From assembly GCA_029237825.1 (NCBI GenBank), contig JAQZBQ010000002.1, positions 124,001-188,000 on the forward strand: a stretch of 64,000 nt of DNA. The letters are read 5' to 3'. The DNA is from Bacteroidota bacterium. Lineage in GTDB: Bacteria > Bacteroidota > Bacteroidia > B-17B0 > Aurantibacillaceae. Shown piece after piece: positions 37,444 through 46,403 of the stretch. Both the position numbers and the translations under genes were made by a program. Under the pieces are notes generated by a model that saw only the letters and a program-made list of their open reading frames with translations, was not told where the DNA came from and searched no databases. The first letter of the stretch is position 1; every line of letters starts with the position of its first letter.

Positions 37444-39774
37444 ATGAAAGAAAAATTAGATAATTATGTAAAGAGACAAAGAGCCCCGGAGAATGTTTGC
37501 GTGCCAGTTTTTTACCGGATGGCTAATCCTGAGGACAGAAAAAAAATGGAGGCACTGTTGGAGGGAAACTCCAATATATCAGTTTTTGATGAGTTAATCG
37601 GTCAACTTGAAGAACTCGTTAAGTGTAAAAATCCAACGATCAGGTTTACGAAGGAAACTTTGTCGGAAGCAGTGTTAAAGTATGTAGGCGACACGCCGTT
37701 GGAACAGTACGGTGTTTGGGTGTATTATCCATGGTCGGAAAGACTGATCCATGTTTTGGATGAAGAAGAATTTGTATTCGTTAGAACGAACAGAAATCAA
37801 TATAAAATAACTCCCGAAGAGGAAGAGCTTCTTGCTAAGAAGAAGATCGGTGTCATAGGATTGTCTGTTGGAAAAGCGATAGCACTTACCCTTGCTATGG
37901 AAAGGATTTGTGGAGAGATACGCATTGCCGATTTTGATGTGATAGAGCTATCAAATTTAAACCGGATCCAAACCGGGATTCAGAATTTTGGAATAAAAAA
38001 AACGGTTGTCGTGGCACGGGAGATTGCTGAAATCGATCCCTATTTGAAAGTAATTACTTTTCCGGAGGGTTTGACAGAAGAAAATGTAGACGATTTTTTT
38101 GTTAAAGGAGGAAAGCTTGATATCTGTATTGAGGTATGTGATGGTTTGTATACGAAAATTTTCTCGAGACAAAAGGCTAAAGAATATGCAATTCCGGTAG
38201 TTATGAATTCCAGTGATCGAGGAACAACAGATATTGAGCGATATGATTTAAACCCTGAAATGCCGCTTCTGCATGGTTTAATTGATCATTTGGATCTGGA
38301 TCTGGTAAAACAAGCTAAAACAAACGAAGAGAAAGTGCCTTACTTACTTCCTATGCTGGGCGTTGAAACCTCATCAACACGCTTGAAGGCCTCTATGCTT
38401 GAAATTGAAGAAACGATCACGACCTGGCCACAATTGGCGTCCGGGGTAATTTTGGGTGGTGGAATTGTTACGGATGTTTGCAGGCGTATGCTTTTAGGGC
38501 AGCTGAAAGATTCAGGACGTTTTTTTGTTGATCTTGAAGATATTATACATGATAAAGACCGGCCTGCACCCGTGGAAACGAAGTTGGCTTTATCAGATTC
38601 CCTTACCAATGAGGATATGCTGGCGGTAATCAAACAGCATAATATTCCCGAGCTTAATGAACAAATTTTACTTCCGAAAGAAACGGTTGACGAACTGGTA
38701 AAGTTTGCATGCATGGCTCCTTCAGGGGCAAACATACAGTCGTGGCAATGGGTACACCATGGCAGAAGCCTTTATTTATTCAGGAATGATATTTATACCG
38801 CAGGCTTGCTGGATTGTAAAAAAACCACAATGATAAATGGCTTAGGCGCAGCGTTGGAAAATCTTGTATTGAAAGCGCATGACCTGAAACTGGAAGTAAT
38901 CTCCGACGTGCTTCCTAATCTTAACGAAAACAGTAAGCTTATCGCTGTTATCCGGTTTTTTGATAAATGGTTACCGCAATATGCAAATCGCATTGAACCA
39001 CACATTTGTGATAGTCTGGTTTCTGCAATTCCTATTCGTGAAACAAATAGAAATATTGTGGCGAGAAAGAGGATTTCACGAGAAAGGTTACTCCCGTTGG
39101 TGGATTTAGCGCGAACTGTGAAAGGAGGGGATTTGATCCTGATTGACGATGAAGCACTTATGGATAAAATTGGTGTGGTAACCGGGAAGGTTGACAGGAT
39201 GCGTATCATGCATAAAGGAGGACATGATGATTTTCATGGAGAAGTTAGGTGGAATGAGCAAGAAGTAAATATGTTGAAGAATGGTGTGGATCTTTTAGGA
39301 ACTGTTGACCTAACGCCTACCGAACTTGCAGGGTGGACCGTAGCTAAGAACTGGAACGTGATTAATCACCTGAATGAATGGAAATTGGGAAGCGGCCTTG
39401 AAAAAATTCAGCGAAAAAACGTTGCATCAGCCTCGGCTTTAGGGTTACTCACCATGCCGGAATTTTCTAATAATGCTTTTTTTGAAGCGGGCAGGGCCTT
39501 GGAGAGGATTTGGCTTGCTGCTAATAAAGACGGCATCGCGGTGCACACCTGCTCTTTATCAACACTTATTTTTAATACGTTAAAATATGCTGATAATACT
39601 GGGTTTTCAGAGTATATGGAAAAAGAAGCCTGGGAGTTGCGAAAGGATTTTGAAAAACTTTTTGCACTCAGCAATTCAAAAGTGGATGTATTGTTGATCC
39701 GCTTTTTCATAGCACCTCCACCAAAGCGTAGATCGGTTCGGTATCCACTGGAACGAGTTCTCAGTTATTTGTAA
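37444..39774 (+). CDS. ThiF-nitroreductase fusion protein (Rv1355c/MoeY-like)
   Basis: 776 residues. After a 120-residue N-terminal part comes an E1-like ThiF/MoeB domain (about 130-330): nucleotide-binding KKIGVIGLSVGKAIALTL, the acidic strand DFDVIELSNLNRIQTG, IEVCDGLYTKIFSR and MNSSDRGTTDIE. No CxxC zinc pair is visible. The second half (about 415-760) is nitroreductase-like, an FMN fold: ACMAPSGANIQSWQW, NGLGAALENLVLKAH, RETNRNIVARK, GWTVAKNWNVINHLN. The same fusion is known from mycobacterial Rv1355c (MoeY) and Bacteroidota relatives; its reaction is unknown. Adenylation plus flavin redox is expected by analogy. It heads a five-gene operon with an acyltransferase-fold protein and signalling proteins. 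Confidence 0.85.
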   Translation: MKEKLDNYVKRQRAPENVCVPVFYRMANPEDRKKMEALLEGNSNISVFDELIGQLEELVKCKNPTIRFTKETLSEAVLKYVGDTPLEQYGVWVYYPWSERLIHVLDEEEFVFVRTNRNQYKITPEEEELLAKKKIGVIGLSVGKAIALTLAMERICGEIRIADFDVIELSNLNRIQTGIQNFGIKKTVVVAREIAEIDPYLKVITFPEGLTEENVDDFFVKGGKLDICIEVCDGLYTKIFSRQKAKEYAIPVVMNSSDRGTTDIERYDLNPEMPLLHGLIDHLDLDLVKQAKTNEEKVPYLLPMLGVETSSTRLKASMLEIEETITTWPQLASGVILGGGIVTDVCRRMLLGQLKDSGRFFVDLEDIIHDKDRPAPVETKLALSDSLTNEDMLAVIKQHNIPELNEQILLPKETVDELVKFACMAPSGANIQSWQWVHHGRSLYLFRNDIYTAGLLDCKKTTMINGLGAALENLVLKAHDLKLEVISDVLPNLNENSKLIAVIRFFDKWLPQYANRIEPHICDSLVSAIPIRETNRNIVARKRISRERLLPLVDLARTVKGGDLILIDDEALMDKIGVVTGKVDRMRIMHKGGHDDFHGEVRWNEQEVNMLKNGVDLLGTVDLTPTELAGWTVAKNWNVINHLNEWKLGSGLEKIQRKNVASASALGLLTMPEFSNNAFFEAGRALERIWLAANKDGIAVHTCSLSTLIFNTLKYADNTGFSEYMEKEAWELRKDFEKLFALSNSKVDVLLIRFFIAPPPKRRSVRYPLERVLSYL

Positions 39775-39806
39775 GAATATATTTTGAAACAGGTTAATAA
39801 CTTTTT

Positions 39807-40526
39807 GTGAGTGATAAGGTTGAAATAAAAATAAAAGTATTCAGGGCTATTGATGAACCGGATTTGTGCGCCAAATATCTTAAGGGTCACGAAGAAGTAC
39901 TGTCTATCTATTATGGATTACACAAGGTAACGTCCAATAATCCTGAATGGCCAAATAATCCACAGGTATACGTTATTACTGCCGAATCCATTTCAGATGG
40001 AGAAATTCTGTGCGGCATTCGTGTAAATAAAGTGGGAGGAACACAACCACTGCCCGTTGAAACCGCAATAGGAAAAGTTGACCCTCGCATACACGACTTA
40101 ATAAAAAGCTATGAACATAAAGGTGCCGGTGAGCTTTGTGGCTTATGGAATTCAAGAAAGGTTGCAGGCAAAGGACTAAGTTTTTTACTTACACGAATGG
40201 GTATTTCCATCTTAAATCAATTAAAAGTAAATGTGATGTTTGGCATTTGCGCAGAATTAACGCTACCCATGTTTAAAAATGTGGGATTTGAAATTGAACG
40301 CTCACTGGGGAATAATGGAGAATTCCATTATCCAAAGGCTGATCTCCTTGCTTTTTCCCTCATTATGAAAGACGCGATTTCTCTTGATTCCGCCGATCCT
40401 GTTGAACGCGAAAAAATTTTTAACTTACGAAACATTTTAAAACAAAGTGTTTTGGAAAAAGGACCAAAAGGGGAATTGTATATTGAATATAATTTAGCAG
40501 TGCCAAAATCATGGATAATTATCTAA
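39807..40526 (+). CDS. GNAT-fold protein, possible acyltransferase
   Basis: 239 residues from a GTG start at 39807 (a TTG two bases earlier is immediately followed by a stop). The centre has the GNAT core: AGELCGLWNSRKVAGKGLSF (beta-4 and the acyl-CoA pyrophosphate loop, here with AGKGL), LLTRMGISILNQLKVNVMFG, then LTLPMFKNVGFEIERSLG. The closing NNGEFHYPKADLLAFSLIM recalls FeeM and autoinducer-synthase-type proteins more than ordinary ribosomal or antibiotic GNATs, but that is an impression only. The downstream sensor kinase gene overlaps it by 16 bp, so the two are tightly coupled. Confidence 0.68.
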   Translation: MSDKVEIKIKVFRAIDEPDLCAKYLKGHEEVLSIYYGLHKVTSNNPEWPNNPQVYVITAESISDGEILCGIRVNKVGGTQPLPVETAIGKVDPRIHDLIKSYEHKGAGELCGLWNSRKVAGKGLSFLLTRMGISILNQLKVNVMFGICAELTLPMFKNVGFEIERSLGNNGEFHYPKADLLAFSLIMKDAISLDSADPVEREKIFNLRNILKQSVLEKGPKGELYIEYNLAVPKSWIII

Positions 40527-42688
40527 AATATAGGAATCCAAATATCCCGATTTACTGGTTAGTTATCTTTACCGTTCTTGGATTTAGGGCGTTATCAGGT
40601 GCAAATGTGAAGTCGCCCGTAATAGCATTTACCGATAATCAACCAGATATCTATATCGGTAAATCAGTAAGTATATTAAAAGATCGCACCAATGCTTTAA
40701 GGGTTGGCGAAGTACTATCTGCGGGAAAATTTGTTCAAAGCAAACAATCAGTGCCCAATTTAGGTGTGTCTTCATCAGCCTTTTGGCTGAAATTTACCCT
40801 TCAAAACCGATCCTCTTATGAAAACCTGCTTTTAGAAGTCGCTAACCCTTCGCTTGATGAAATTGAATTGTATAGCGTGGATTCTACCGGACTGTGTCAA
40901 TTTATAAAAATGGGGGAGTACCTTCCGTTCTATCAGCGGGAATTTGAGCATCCCAGTTATATTTTCAGATTAAAGATTAAGAAAGGTGCTTCAATAAAAG
41001 TTTTAATGCGCTTTAAGTGTAATGAAGATATGTCGTTACCCATTAAAATCGGATCAGTAGTTTCCATCATGGATTCAATCCGGATGAAAGACCTTTTGTT
41101 TGGATTGTACGCAGGTATAATGATGGTGATGTTTTTGTATAATGCCTTTATTTATATTACAACCAAGGAAAAAAGTTACCTCTATTATATCGTTTATATT
41201 TTAGCGGTTACATTAACCCAAATCTGTTTTCAAGGATATACATATCAGTTTTTGTGGAGCGGTTCTCCCTGGTTGGCTCAAAGAAGCATTGTTTTACTGA
41301 GTGCTTTTGTAGGAATTAGTGCAGGAGAATTTGCGAAAGTGTTTCTGGAAATAAAAACTCAGCTTCCCAAACTTAGTAAATTTTTCATTTTGTTTTATCT
41401 GAGTTATGGCATATGTATTTTCCTTGCGGTATTTTATAAAAGCAATATGCAATTATTAAACATAACGGCCTTATCTATTTCTCTATTCATATTATGTATT
41501 GCAGTTATATTAGCGTTGAGAGGCCAACGCCCGGCTAAATTTTTTTTAACTGCCTGGGTTGTATTTTTGATCGGGGTAATTGTATTTGCTTTGAAGAATG
41601 AAGGTCTTTTACCATATAACAATTTAACCATTTATACTATGCCTGCCGGATCTGCCATTGAAGCGATCCTTTTATCATTAGCGTTAGCTGACCGGATCAA
41701 TATTCTTAAACGCGAAAAAGAATTTTCACAACGTATGGCACTGGAGACGCTCCTTGAAAATGAGAAATTGATCAAAGAACAGAATATAATTCTTGAACAA
41801 AAAGTTAATGAACGTACGATTGCATTAAAACACAGTAACGACGAGCTTACTGCAACCCTCGAAGATTTGAAGGATACGCAAACGCAATTGGTTAGTGTGG
41901 AAAAAATGGCTTCCCTTGGTCAGTTAACTGCAGGTATCGCCCATGAAATCAATAATCCCATTAATTTTGTAAGCGCAAATATTAAGCCGTTAAAACTGGA
42001 TATACAAGATGTGCTGGAGCTTGTGGATAAATATGAATCGTTGAATTTACCGAAAGGTCAGGAGGAGTATGACAAAATTGAAGACTTTAAACAAAGTATT
42101 GATTATGAGTATCTCAAGAAGGAGATGGCTGAATTACTCTCGGGAATTGAAGAAGGTGCCAAACGAACCGCAGAAATTGTTAAAGGACTGAAAAACTTTT
42201 CGCGGTTGGACGAGCGGGATGTTAAAATCGCAGATATTAATGAAGGTATTGATTCGACTTTGATTTTATTGCGAAACGTGCTTACTCCCGAGATTAAAGT
42301 TAATGTGCAGCTTGACAATGTTTCTAAGATTGAATGCCTTCCCGGCAAGTTGAACCAGGTGTTTATGAATTTGCTTACGAATGCCATATATGCCCTTAAT
42401 AAATCTGAATCAGGAAGGGACAAAATCCTTGCAGTCAAAACATTTGAACAAAACGACCAGGTCTATGTTTTAATTGAGGACACTGGAATGGGTATGACAC
42501 CCGAAACAAAAAAACGTGTATTTGATCCATTCTTTACAACTAAAGAAGTTGGAGAAGGAACCGGCTTAGGCATGGCAATTGTATTTAAAATCATAGAAAG
42601 TCACGGCGCTAAAATTGAAATTGAAAGTGAGTGGGGAAAAGGAACGGCCATAAAATTGATATTCAATAAAAAAATGAATTTAATATAA
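40511..42688 (+). CDS. 7TMR-DISM sensor histidine kinase
   Basis: 725 residues. The N-terminus has a membrane signal (IYWLVIFTVLGFRALSGA), then a periplasmic 7TMR-DISMED2 domain (about 55-185; FWLKFTLQNRSSYENLLLEV, DEIELYSVDS, YIFRLKIKKG), seven membrane helices (about 190-400), a coiled-coil linker, and a class I kinase core: H-box LTAGIAHEINNPINFVS near residue 480, N-box NLLTNAIYAL, EDTGMGMTPETKKRVFDPFF, and GLGMAIVFKII. DISMED2 folds resemble carbohydrate-binding modules, so an external small ligand is likely. It starts inside the GNAT gene (16-bp overlap), and the hybrid kinase follows after 10 bp. Confidence 0.9.
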   Translation: MDNYLKYRNPNIPIYWLVIFTVLGFRALSGANVKSPVIAFTDNQPDIYIGKSVSILKDRTNALRVGEVLSAGKFVQSKQSVPNLGVSSSAFWLKFTLQNRSSYENLLLEVANPSLDEIELYSVDSTGLCQFIKMGEYLPFYQREFEHPSYIFRLKIKKGASIKVLMRFKCNEDMSLPIKIGSVVSIMDSIRMKDLLFGLYAGIMMVMFLYNAFIYITTKEKSYLYYIVYILAVTLTQICFQGYTYQFLWSGSPWLAQRSIVLLSAFVGISAGEFAKVFLEIKTQLPKLSKFFILFYLSYGICIFLAVFYKSNMQLLNITALSISLFILCIAVILALRGQRPAKFFLTAWVVFLIGVIVFALKNEGLLPYNNLTIYTMPAGSAIEAILLSLALADRINILKREKEFSQRMALETLLENEKLIKEQNIILEQKVNERTIALKHSNDELTATLEDLKDTQTQLVSVEKMASLGQLTAGIAHEINNPINFVSANIKPLKLDIQDVLELVDKYESLNLPKGQEEYDKIEDFKQSIDYEYLKKEMAELLSGIEEGAKRTAEIVKGLKNFSRLDERDVKIADINEGIDSTLILLRNVLTPEIKVNVQLDNVSKIECLPGKLNQVFMNLLTNAIYALNKSESGRDKILAVKTFEQNDQVYVLIEDTGMGMTPETKKRVFDPFFTTKEVGEGTGLGMAIVFKIIESHGAKIEIESEWGKGTAIKLIFNKKMNLI

Positions 42689-42698
42689 CGGTTTTTCA

Positions 42699-43787
42699 AT
42701 GGCAAAGATCAAGGTATTATATGTTGATGATGAGGAAAATAACCTTATTGCATTCCGCGCGAATTTTAGAAAAATTTATGAGGTGTACACCGCCCTAAGT
42801 GCCCAGGATGCGTTAGAGATTTTAAAAGATCACATCATACAGATTGTCATTTCCGATCAGAGAATGCCTGGAATTACCGGTGTAGAATTCCTTGAACAGG
42901 TTGTGGATTTATATCCCGATACGATTCGCTTGTTAATTACAGGGCAAGCTGACATTGAAGTAGTTATTGAAGCAATTAACCGGGGCCAGGTAAGTAAATA
43001 CATCCAAAAGCCGTGGGACTGGGATAAGTTGTCGGTCGCCATTGATAATTGTGTTACACTTTACACATCTCGCGTGCAACTAAAAAGTAAGAATGAAGAA
43101 CTTCAAAAGATTAATGAAGAACTTAATAAATTCGTTTACAGCGTTTCTCATGACTTAAGATCGCCATTAACCTCTATTCTTGGAATTATCAATTTATCAC
43201 ATCTACTTCCCGAGCTGGAAAATGCGAAACCTTATTTTAACATGATCGAAAGTCGCGTGTTAAAATTGGATGGATTAATCAGGAAAATAATTGATTATTA
43301 TAAGAATGCACGCTCTGATGAGGAAATTGTACCAGTGGCTTTTGAACCGCTACTAATGTCTGTTTGGGAAAATTTAAAACCTCACGATCAGTCCATTGAT
43401 TTTAAATTGCATGTGAATCAGGGTACGACTTTTGCTGGTGATATATACCGAATAGGAGTGGTTATGGAAAATTTGATTTCTAATGCTATTAAATACCAGA
43501 TTCCAGAGTCAACAAACCGGCATATAGATGTGAAAGTAGATGTTAATGATATAAATGCAAGGTTAGTAATCTCTGATAATGGAGTTGGAATTAAGGAGGA
43601 ATATTTCCAAAGTATATTCAGGCTTTTTTTTCGCACTGAGGATGCAGTTCATACAGAAGGGACGGGAATCGGATTATATATTGTAAAAGAAGCGGTTGAT
43701 AAAATGAGCGGGGAAATAATCCTGAAATCTAATATTAATCAAGGTACCGCCTTTGAAATTATATTACCAAACAAAAAACAGGAATGA
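42699..43787 (+). CDS. REC-histidine kinase hybrid
   Basis: 362 residues: an N-terminal receiver (KVLYVDDEENNLIAFRANF, phospho-Asp in IVISDQRMPGITG, LLITGQADIEVVIEAI, YIQKPWDWDKL) joined by a short helix to a kinase core with the H-box VYSVSHDLRSPLTSILG near residue 150, an N-box NLISNAIKYQ, SDNGVGIKEEYF and GTGIGLYIVKEAV. It has no membrane segment, so it probably takes phosphate from the upstream 7TMR-DISM kinase on its receiver and controls its own kinase activity. Its ATGA overlap with the next REC gene marks that protein as a likely phosphate acceptor. Confidence 0.9.
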   Translation: MAKIKVLYVDDEENNLIAFRANFRKIYEVYTALSAQDALEILKDHIIQIVISDQRMPGITGVEFLEQVVDLYPDTIRLLITGQADIEVVIEAINRGQVSKYIQKPWDWDKLSVAIDNCVTLYTSRVQLKSKNEELQKINEELNKFVYSVSHDLRSPLTSILGIINLSHLLPELENAKPYFNMIESRVLKLDGLIRKIIDYYKNARSDEEIVPVAFEPLLMSVWENLKPHDQSIDFKLHVNQGTTFAGDIYRIGVVMENLISNAIKYQIPESTNRHIDVKVDVNDINARLVISDNGVGIKEEYFQSIFRLFFRTEDAVHTEGTGIGLYIVKEAVDKMSGEIILKSNINQGTAFEIILPNKKQE

Positions 43788-44185
43788 GTAAAAAAATTAA
43801 CGTAATGCTGATCGATGACAATAAAATCGATTTGTTTATACATAACGAATTTGTAAAAAAAATGAATGTGTTAGGGTCGATAACCCAATTTTGCTTCGCT
43901 AAGGAGGCCCTTGCATTCTTGAAAACTAAAGGATCAGATGAATGGCCGGATCTTATCTTGCTCGATATACATATGCCAATTATGAATGGGTTTGAATTTT
44001 TAGATGAATTTGCTCAACTTCCGGTTACCCTGCGGCAAAAATGTTCAATTGTAATTGTTTCATCCTCGTTAGACAACATCGACCACGCGAAAGCTGAAGA
44101 GAATAAATTGGTGTTAGCCTTATTTGAAAAGCCATTGAATATAAAGCGACTAACGGAATTCCTTCAGGAAAATAAAATCATTTAG
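43784..44185 (+). CDS. Stand-alone receiver protein, Rcp1-like
   Basis: 133 residues, a lone receiver of the Rcp1 type that usually pairs with soluble kinases: MLIDDNKIDLFIHNEF, phospho-Asp in LILLDIHMPIMNGFEFL, IVIVSSSLDNIDHA, conserved Lys in ALFEKPLNIKRL. No output domain. Its ATG overlaps the stop of the hybrid kinase by 4 bp. It is the last gene of the five-gene operon; where the phosphate ends up is not visible in this window. Confidence 0.9.
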   Translation: MSKKINVMLIDDNKIDLFIHNEFVKKMNVLGSITQFCFAKEALAFLKTKGSDEWPDLILLDIHMPIMNGFEFLDEFAQLPVTLRQKCSIVIVSSSLDNIDHAKAEENKLVLALFEKPLNIKRLTEFLQENKII

Positions 44186-44291
44186 GGTGTGTTTTTCTAC
44201 TCGAGCTCCTTCATTTCTCAATTTTCTTAACAATGGGGTTTTGCACGTAAATTTTATTTATTTTTAAATATAAAGCAACATCCTTTTTATA

Positions 44292-46259
44292 ATGAAGAAC
44301 CTATATCTTTTTATCCTTTTATTGCCTGTTTATACTGTTTTATTTGCTCAATCCTGGAATTTAAAACTGAAAAGTACTGTTGAGCTCAGGACATTTAAAC
44401 TCACTAATAAAATTGAGACCTCTGAAATAAAGCTTGCTGGTGCGACTATCACGCTCAATAAGGGTGGTTCCATAGTTTCACAGATTCAAAGTGACGGTAA
44501 CGGTGAATTTATCATTGATGTGCCAGCAAATGGCGATTACCTATTAGTGGTAACCTATCCGGGTTGTAACGCGAAACGTTTTGCTATATCCACCAATGGC
44601 GTACCTGAAAATATTGTTAACGAAAAATATTCTCCCTCTTTTGGTATTGAAGGTGTTGTGATGGCCAAAGGTTTGCCTGGTATCGATTATGGTTTATTAC
44701 AGCAACCTTTGGCGAGAATTGCGTACACAGACAAAGGAAAAAAATTTACTCATAATCAGATCTATACAGACCAAATGCTGGGTGGATTAATGAACCTAAG
44801 AAACGCGGAAAATGCATTAATGGAAAGTTTTACCAGTGCAAATAGCGCTGGCGACATTGCCCTTAATAAAGGCGATTGTGCTTTAGCCAAAATCCAATTT
44901 GAGAAGGCGTTGAATATTATTCCCGGGGAAAGGTATCCGGGCGATCAATTGATTCGTGTAGGAAACTGCTTAAAAGAAAAGGAGCTGGCAGAAAAGAAAA
45001 ATGCCGAGAAAGCCGCTCAAGAGAAGTTAGCTGCAGAGAAAGCAGCACAGGAAAAGTTATCTGCTGAGAAAGCCGCACAGGAAAAGTTAGCTGCTGAGAA
45101 AGCTGCTAAGGAAAAGTTAGCTGCTGAAAAAGCCGCTCAGGAGAAGTTAGCTGCCGAGAAAGCTGCTCAGGAAAAGTTGGCTGCTGAAAAAGCCGCTCAG
45201 GAAAAGTTAGCTGCAGAGAAAGCGGCACAGGAAAAGTTGGCTGCTGAAAAAGCCGCTCAGGAAAAATTAGCTGCTGAGAAAGCGGCACAGGAAAAGTTAG
45301 CTGCTGAGAAAGTCGCTCAGGAAAAGTTAGCTGCTGAAAAGGCCGCTCAGGTAAAGTTGGCTGCTGAAAAAGCTGCACAAGAGAAGTTAGCTGCTGAAAA
45401 AGCTGCACAAGAGAAGTTAGCTGCTGAGAAAGCTGCACAGGAAAAGTTAGCTGCGGAGAAAGCAGCACAGGAAAAGTTAGCTACGGAGAAAGCAGCTCAG
45501 GAGAAGTTAGCTGCTGAAAAAGCAGCACAGGAAAAGGTAGCTGCTGAGAAGGCGGCACAAGAAAAGTTAGCTGCGGAAAAAGCCGCTCAGGAAAAATTAG
45601 CTGCTGAGAAAGCGGCACAGGAAAAGTTAGCTGCTGAAAAAGCGGCACAGGAAAAGTTAGCAGCTGAAAAAGCCGCTCAGGAAAAATTTGCTGCGGAAAA
45701 AGCTGCTCAAGAAAAGTTAGCTGCTGAGAAAGCTGCACAGGAAAAGTTAGCTGCCGAGAAAGCTGCTAAGGAAAAACTCGCAGCCGAGAATGAGAGGGCG
45801 ATGCAGCAAAAACGAATTGCGGAGAAAGCAGCACAGGAAAAGCTTGCCAAGGAAAACGAACGAAAAACGCAGGAACAAAAGCAGAAAATAGAAGAGCAAC
45901 GCCGATTGGATGAAAAGCTTGCCAAAGAGAAAGTAGAAGCAGAACGTTTGGCCGCTGAAAAAGCGGAAGCAGAGAAACTTGCGATCGCAGGGGGAAAAGA
46001 TCCTAAGATTATCACTCCGATTACTTCAGGAGCTGAAGCAATTTCCGATAAAATTGGGTCGGGTGATGCCAGGTATAGCATTCCTCAAACCCTGGGTGCT
46101 GGAAAATACAAAGAAACGGTGAAGCGCGGCGACGAATTATTTAAAATGAAACGTTATGCAGAGGCAAAACCGGTTTATGAAGAGGCTCTAAAGCAAAAGC
46201 CAGCAGACCCATATGCAACTTCCAAACTAGCTGAACTTGAAAAGCTGATTAAAAAGTAA
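44292..46259 (+). CDS. Secreted repeat protein with long Ala/Glu/Lys helix and terminal TPR
   Basis: 655 residues. Signal peptide ([20 protein letters not shown]); an Ig-like regulatory domain (about 25-110; [36 protein letters not shown]); a TPR-like helix pair ([17 protein letters not shown]); then a 260-residue stretch of 26 near-identical 10-residue units [10 protein letters not shown], followed by a less regular Glu/Lys-rich coil; and a closing TPR ([20 protein letters not shown]). The repeat should form one long, TolA-like alpha-helix, perhaps 39 nm, that could bridge the periplasm or hold the two TPR modules apart. Function unknown. It follows the signalling operon after 106 bp but no exact -7 element was seen. 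Confidence 0.8.
   Translation: MKNLYLFILLLPVYTVLFAQSWNLKLKSTVELRTFKLTNKIETSEIKLAGATITLNKGGSIVSQIQSDGNGEFIIDVPANGDYLLVVTYPGCNAKRFAISTNGVPENIVNEKYSPSFGIEGVVMAKGLPGIDYGLLQQPLARIAYTDKGKKFTHNQIYTDQMLGGLMNLRNAENALMESFTSANSAGDIALNKGDCALAKIQFEKALNIIPGERYPGDQLIRVGNCLKEKELAEKKNAEKAAQEKLAAEKAAQEKLSAEKAAQEKLAAEKAAKEKLAAEKAAQEKLAAEKAAQEKLAAEKAAQEKLAAEKAAQEKLAAEKAAQEKLAAEKAAQEKLAAEKVAQEKLAAEKAAQVKLAAEKAAQEKLAAEKAAQEKLAAEKAAQEKLAAEKAAQEKLATEKAAQEKLAAEKAAQEKVAAEKAAQEKLAAEKAAQEKLAAEKAAQEKLAAEKAAQEKLAAEKAAQEKFAAEKAAQEKLAAEKAAQEKLAAEKAAKEKLAAENERAMQQKRIAEKAAQEKLAKENERKTQEQKQKIEEQRRLDEKLAKEKVEAERLAAEKAEAEKLAIAGGKDPKIITPITSGAEAISDKIGSGDARYSIPQTLGAGKYKETVKRGDELFKMKRYAEAKPVYEEALKQKPADPYATSKLAELEKLIKK
45001..45780 (+). 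repeat. 26-copy tandem 30-bp coding repeat
   Basis: Each 30-bp unit encodes [10 protein letters not shown] or a one-residue variant (Ser, Thr, Val, Phe or Lys substitutions in a few copies). The copies are in perfect register with no indels across 780 bp. Codons drift at third positions (gct/gcc/gca/gcg, gag/gaa), so the array is not freshly amplified in all parts, though several neighbouring units are almost identical in DNA. It is a likely site for length variation and assembly collapse. Confidence 0.95.
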
Positions 46260-46354
46260 GAATGCCTATCGAACCGACACCTATAGGCAGCTGATTGTTT
46301 AAATGTCGGGTGATTTGTGATTAAGTTTTTAATATAATTTTGTCGGATCTTTTG

Positions 46355-46362
46355 TAACTTTG
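46355..46362 (+). promoter_or_regulatory. -7 promoter element of the DUF3127 gene
   Basis: TAACTTTG, an exact consensus match, 41 bp upstream of the ATG at 46404. Confidence 0.5.
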
Positions 46363-46403
46363 TTACTTATTCAAATTGTAATCAATAAACGTAAATATAG
46401 AAA

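Noticed and set aside
45106-45738. Two long minus-strand frames (120 and 85 codons) opposite the repeat array
   Set aside because: They are antisense shadows of the 30-bp repeat; their Leu/Gln/Phe-rich repeats follow from the plus-strand unit and have no start or promoter context.
45001-45780. Repeat array considered as CRISPR-like
   Set aside because: The 30-bp units are contiguous without spacers and encode an in-frame protein repeat; no cas genes are in the window.
46263-46289. Hairpin TGCCTAT / ATAGGCA after the repeat-protein gene as a terminator
   Set aside because: Only seven pairs, a 13-nt loop and no T-run behind it.
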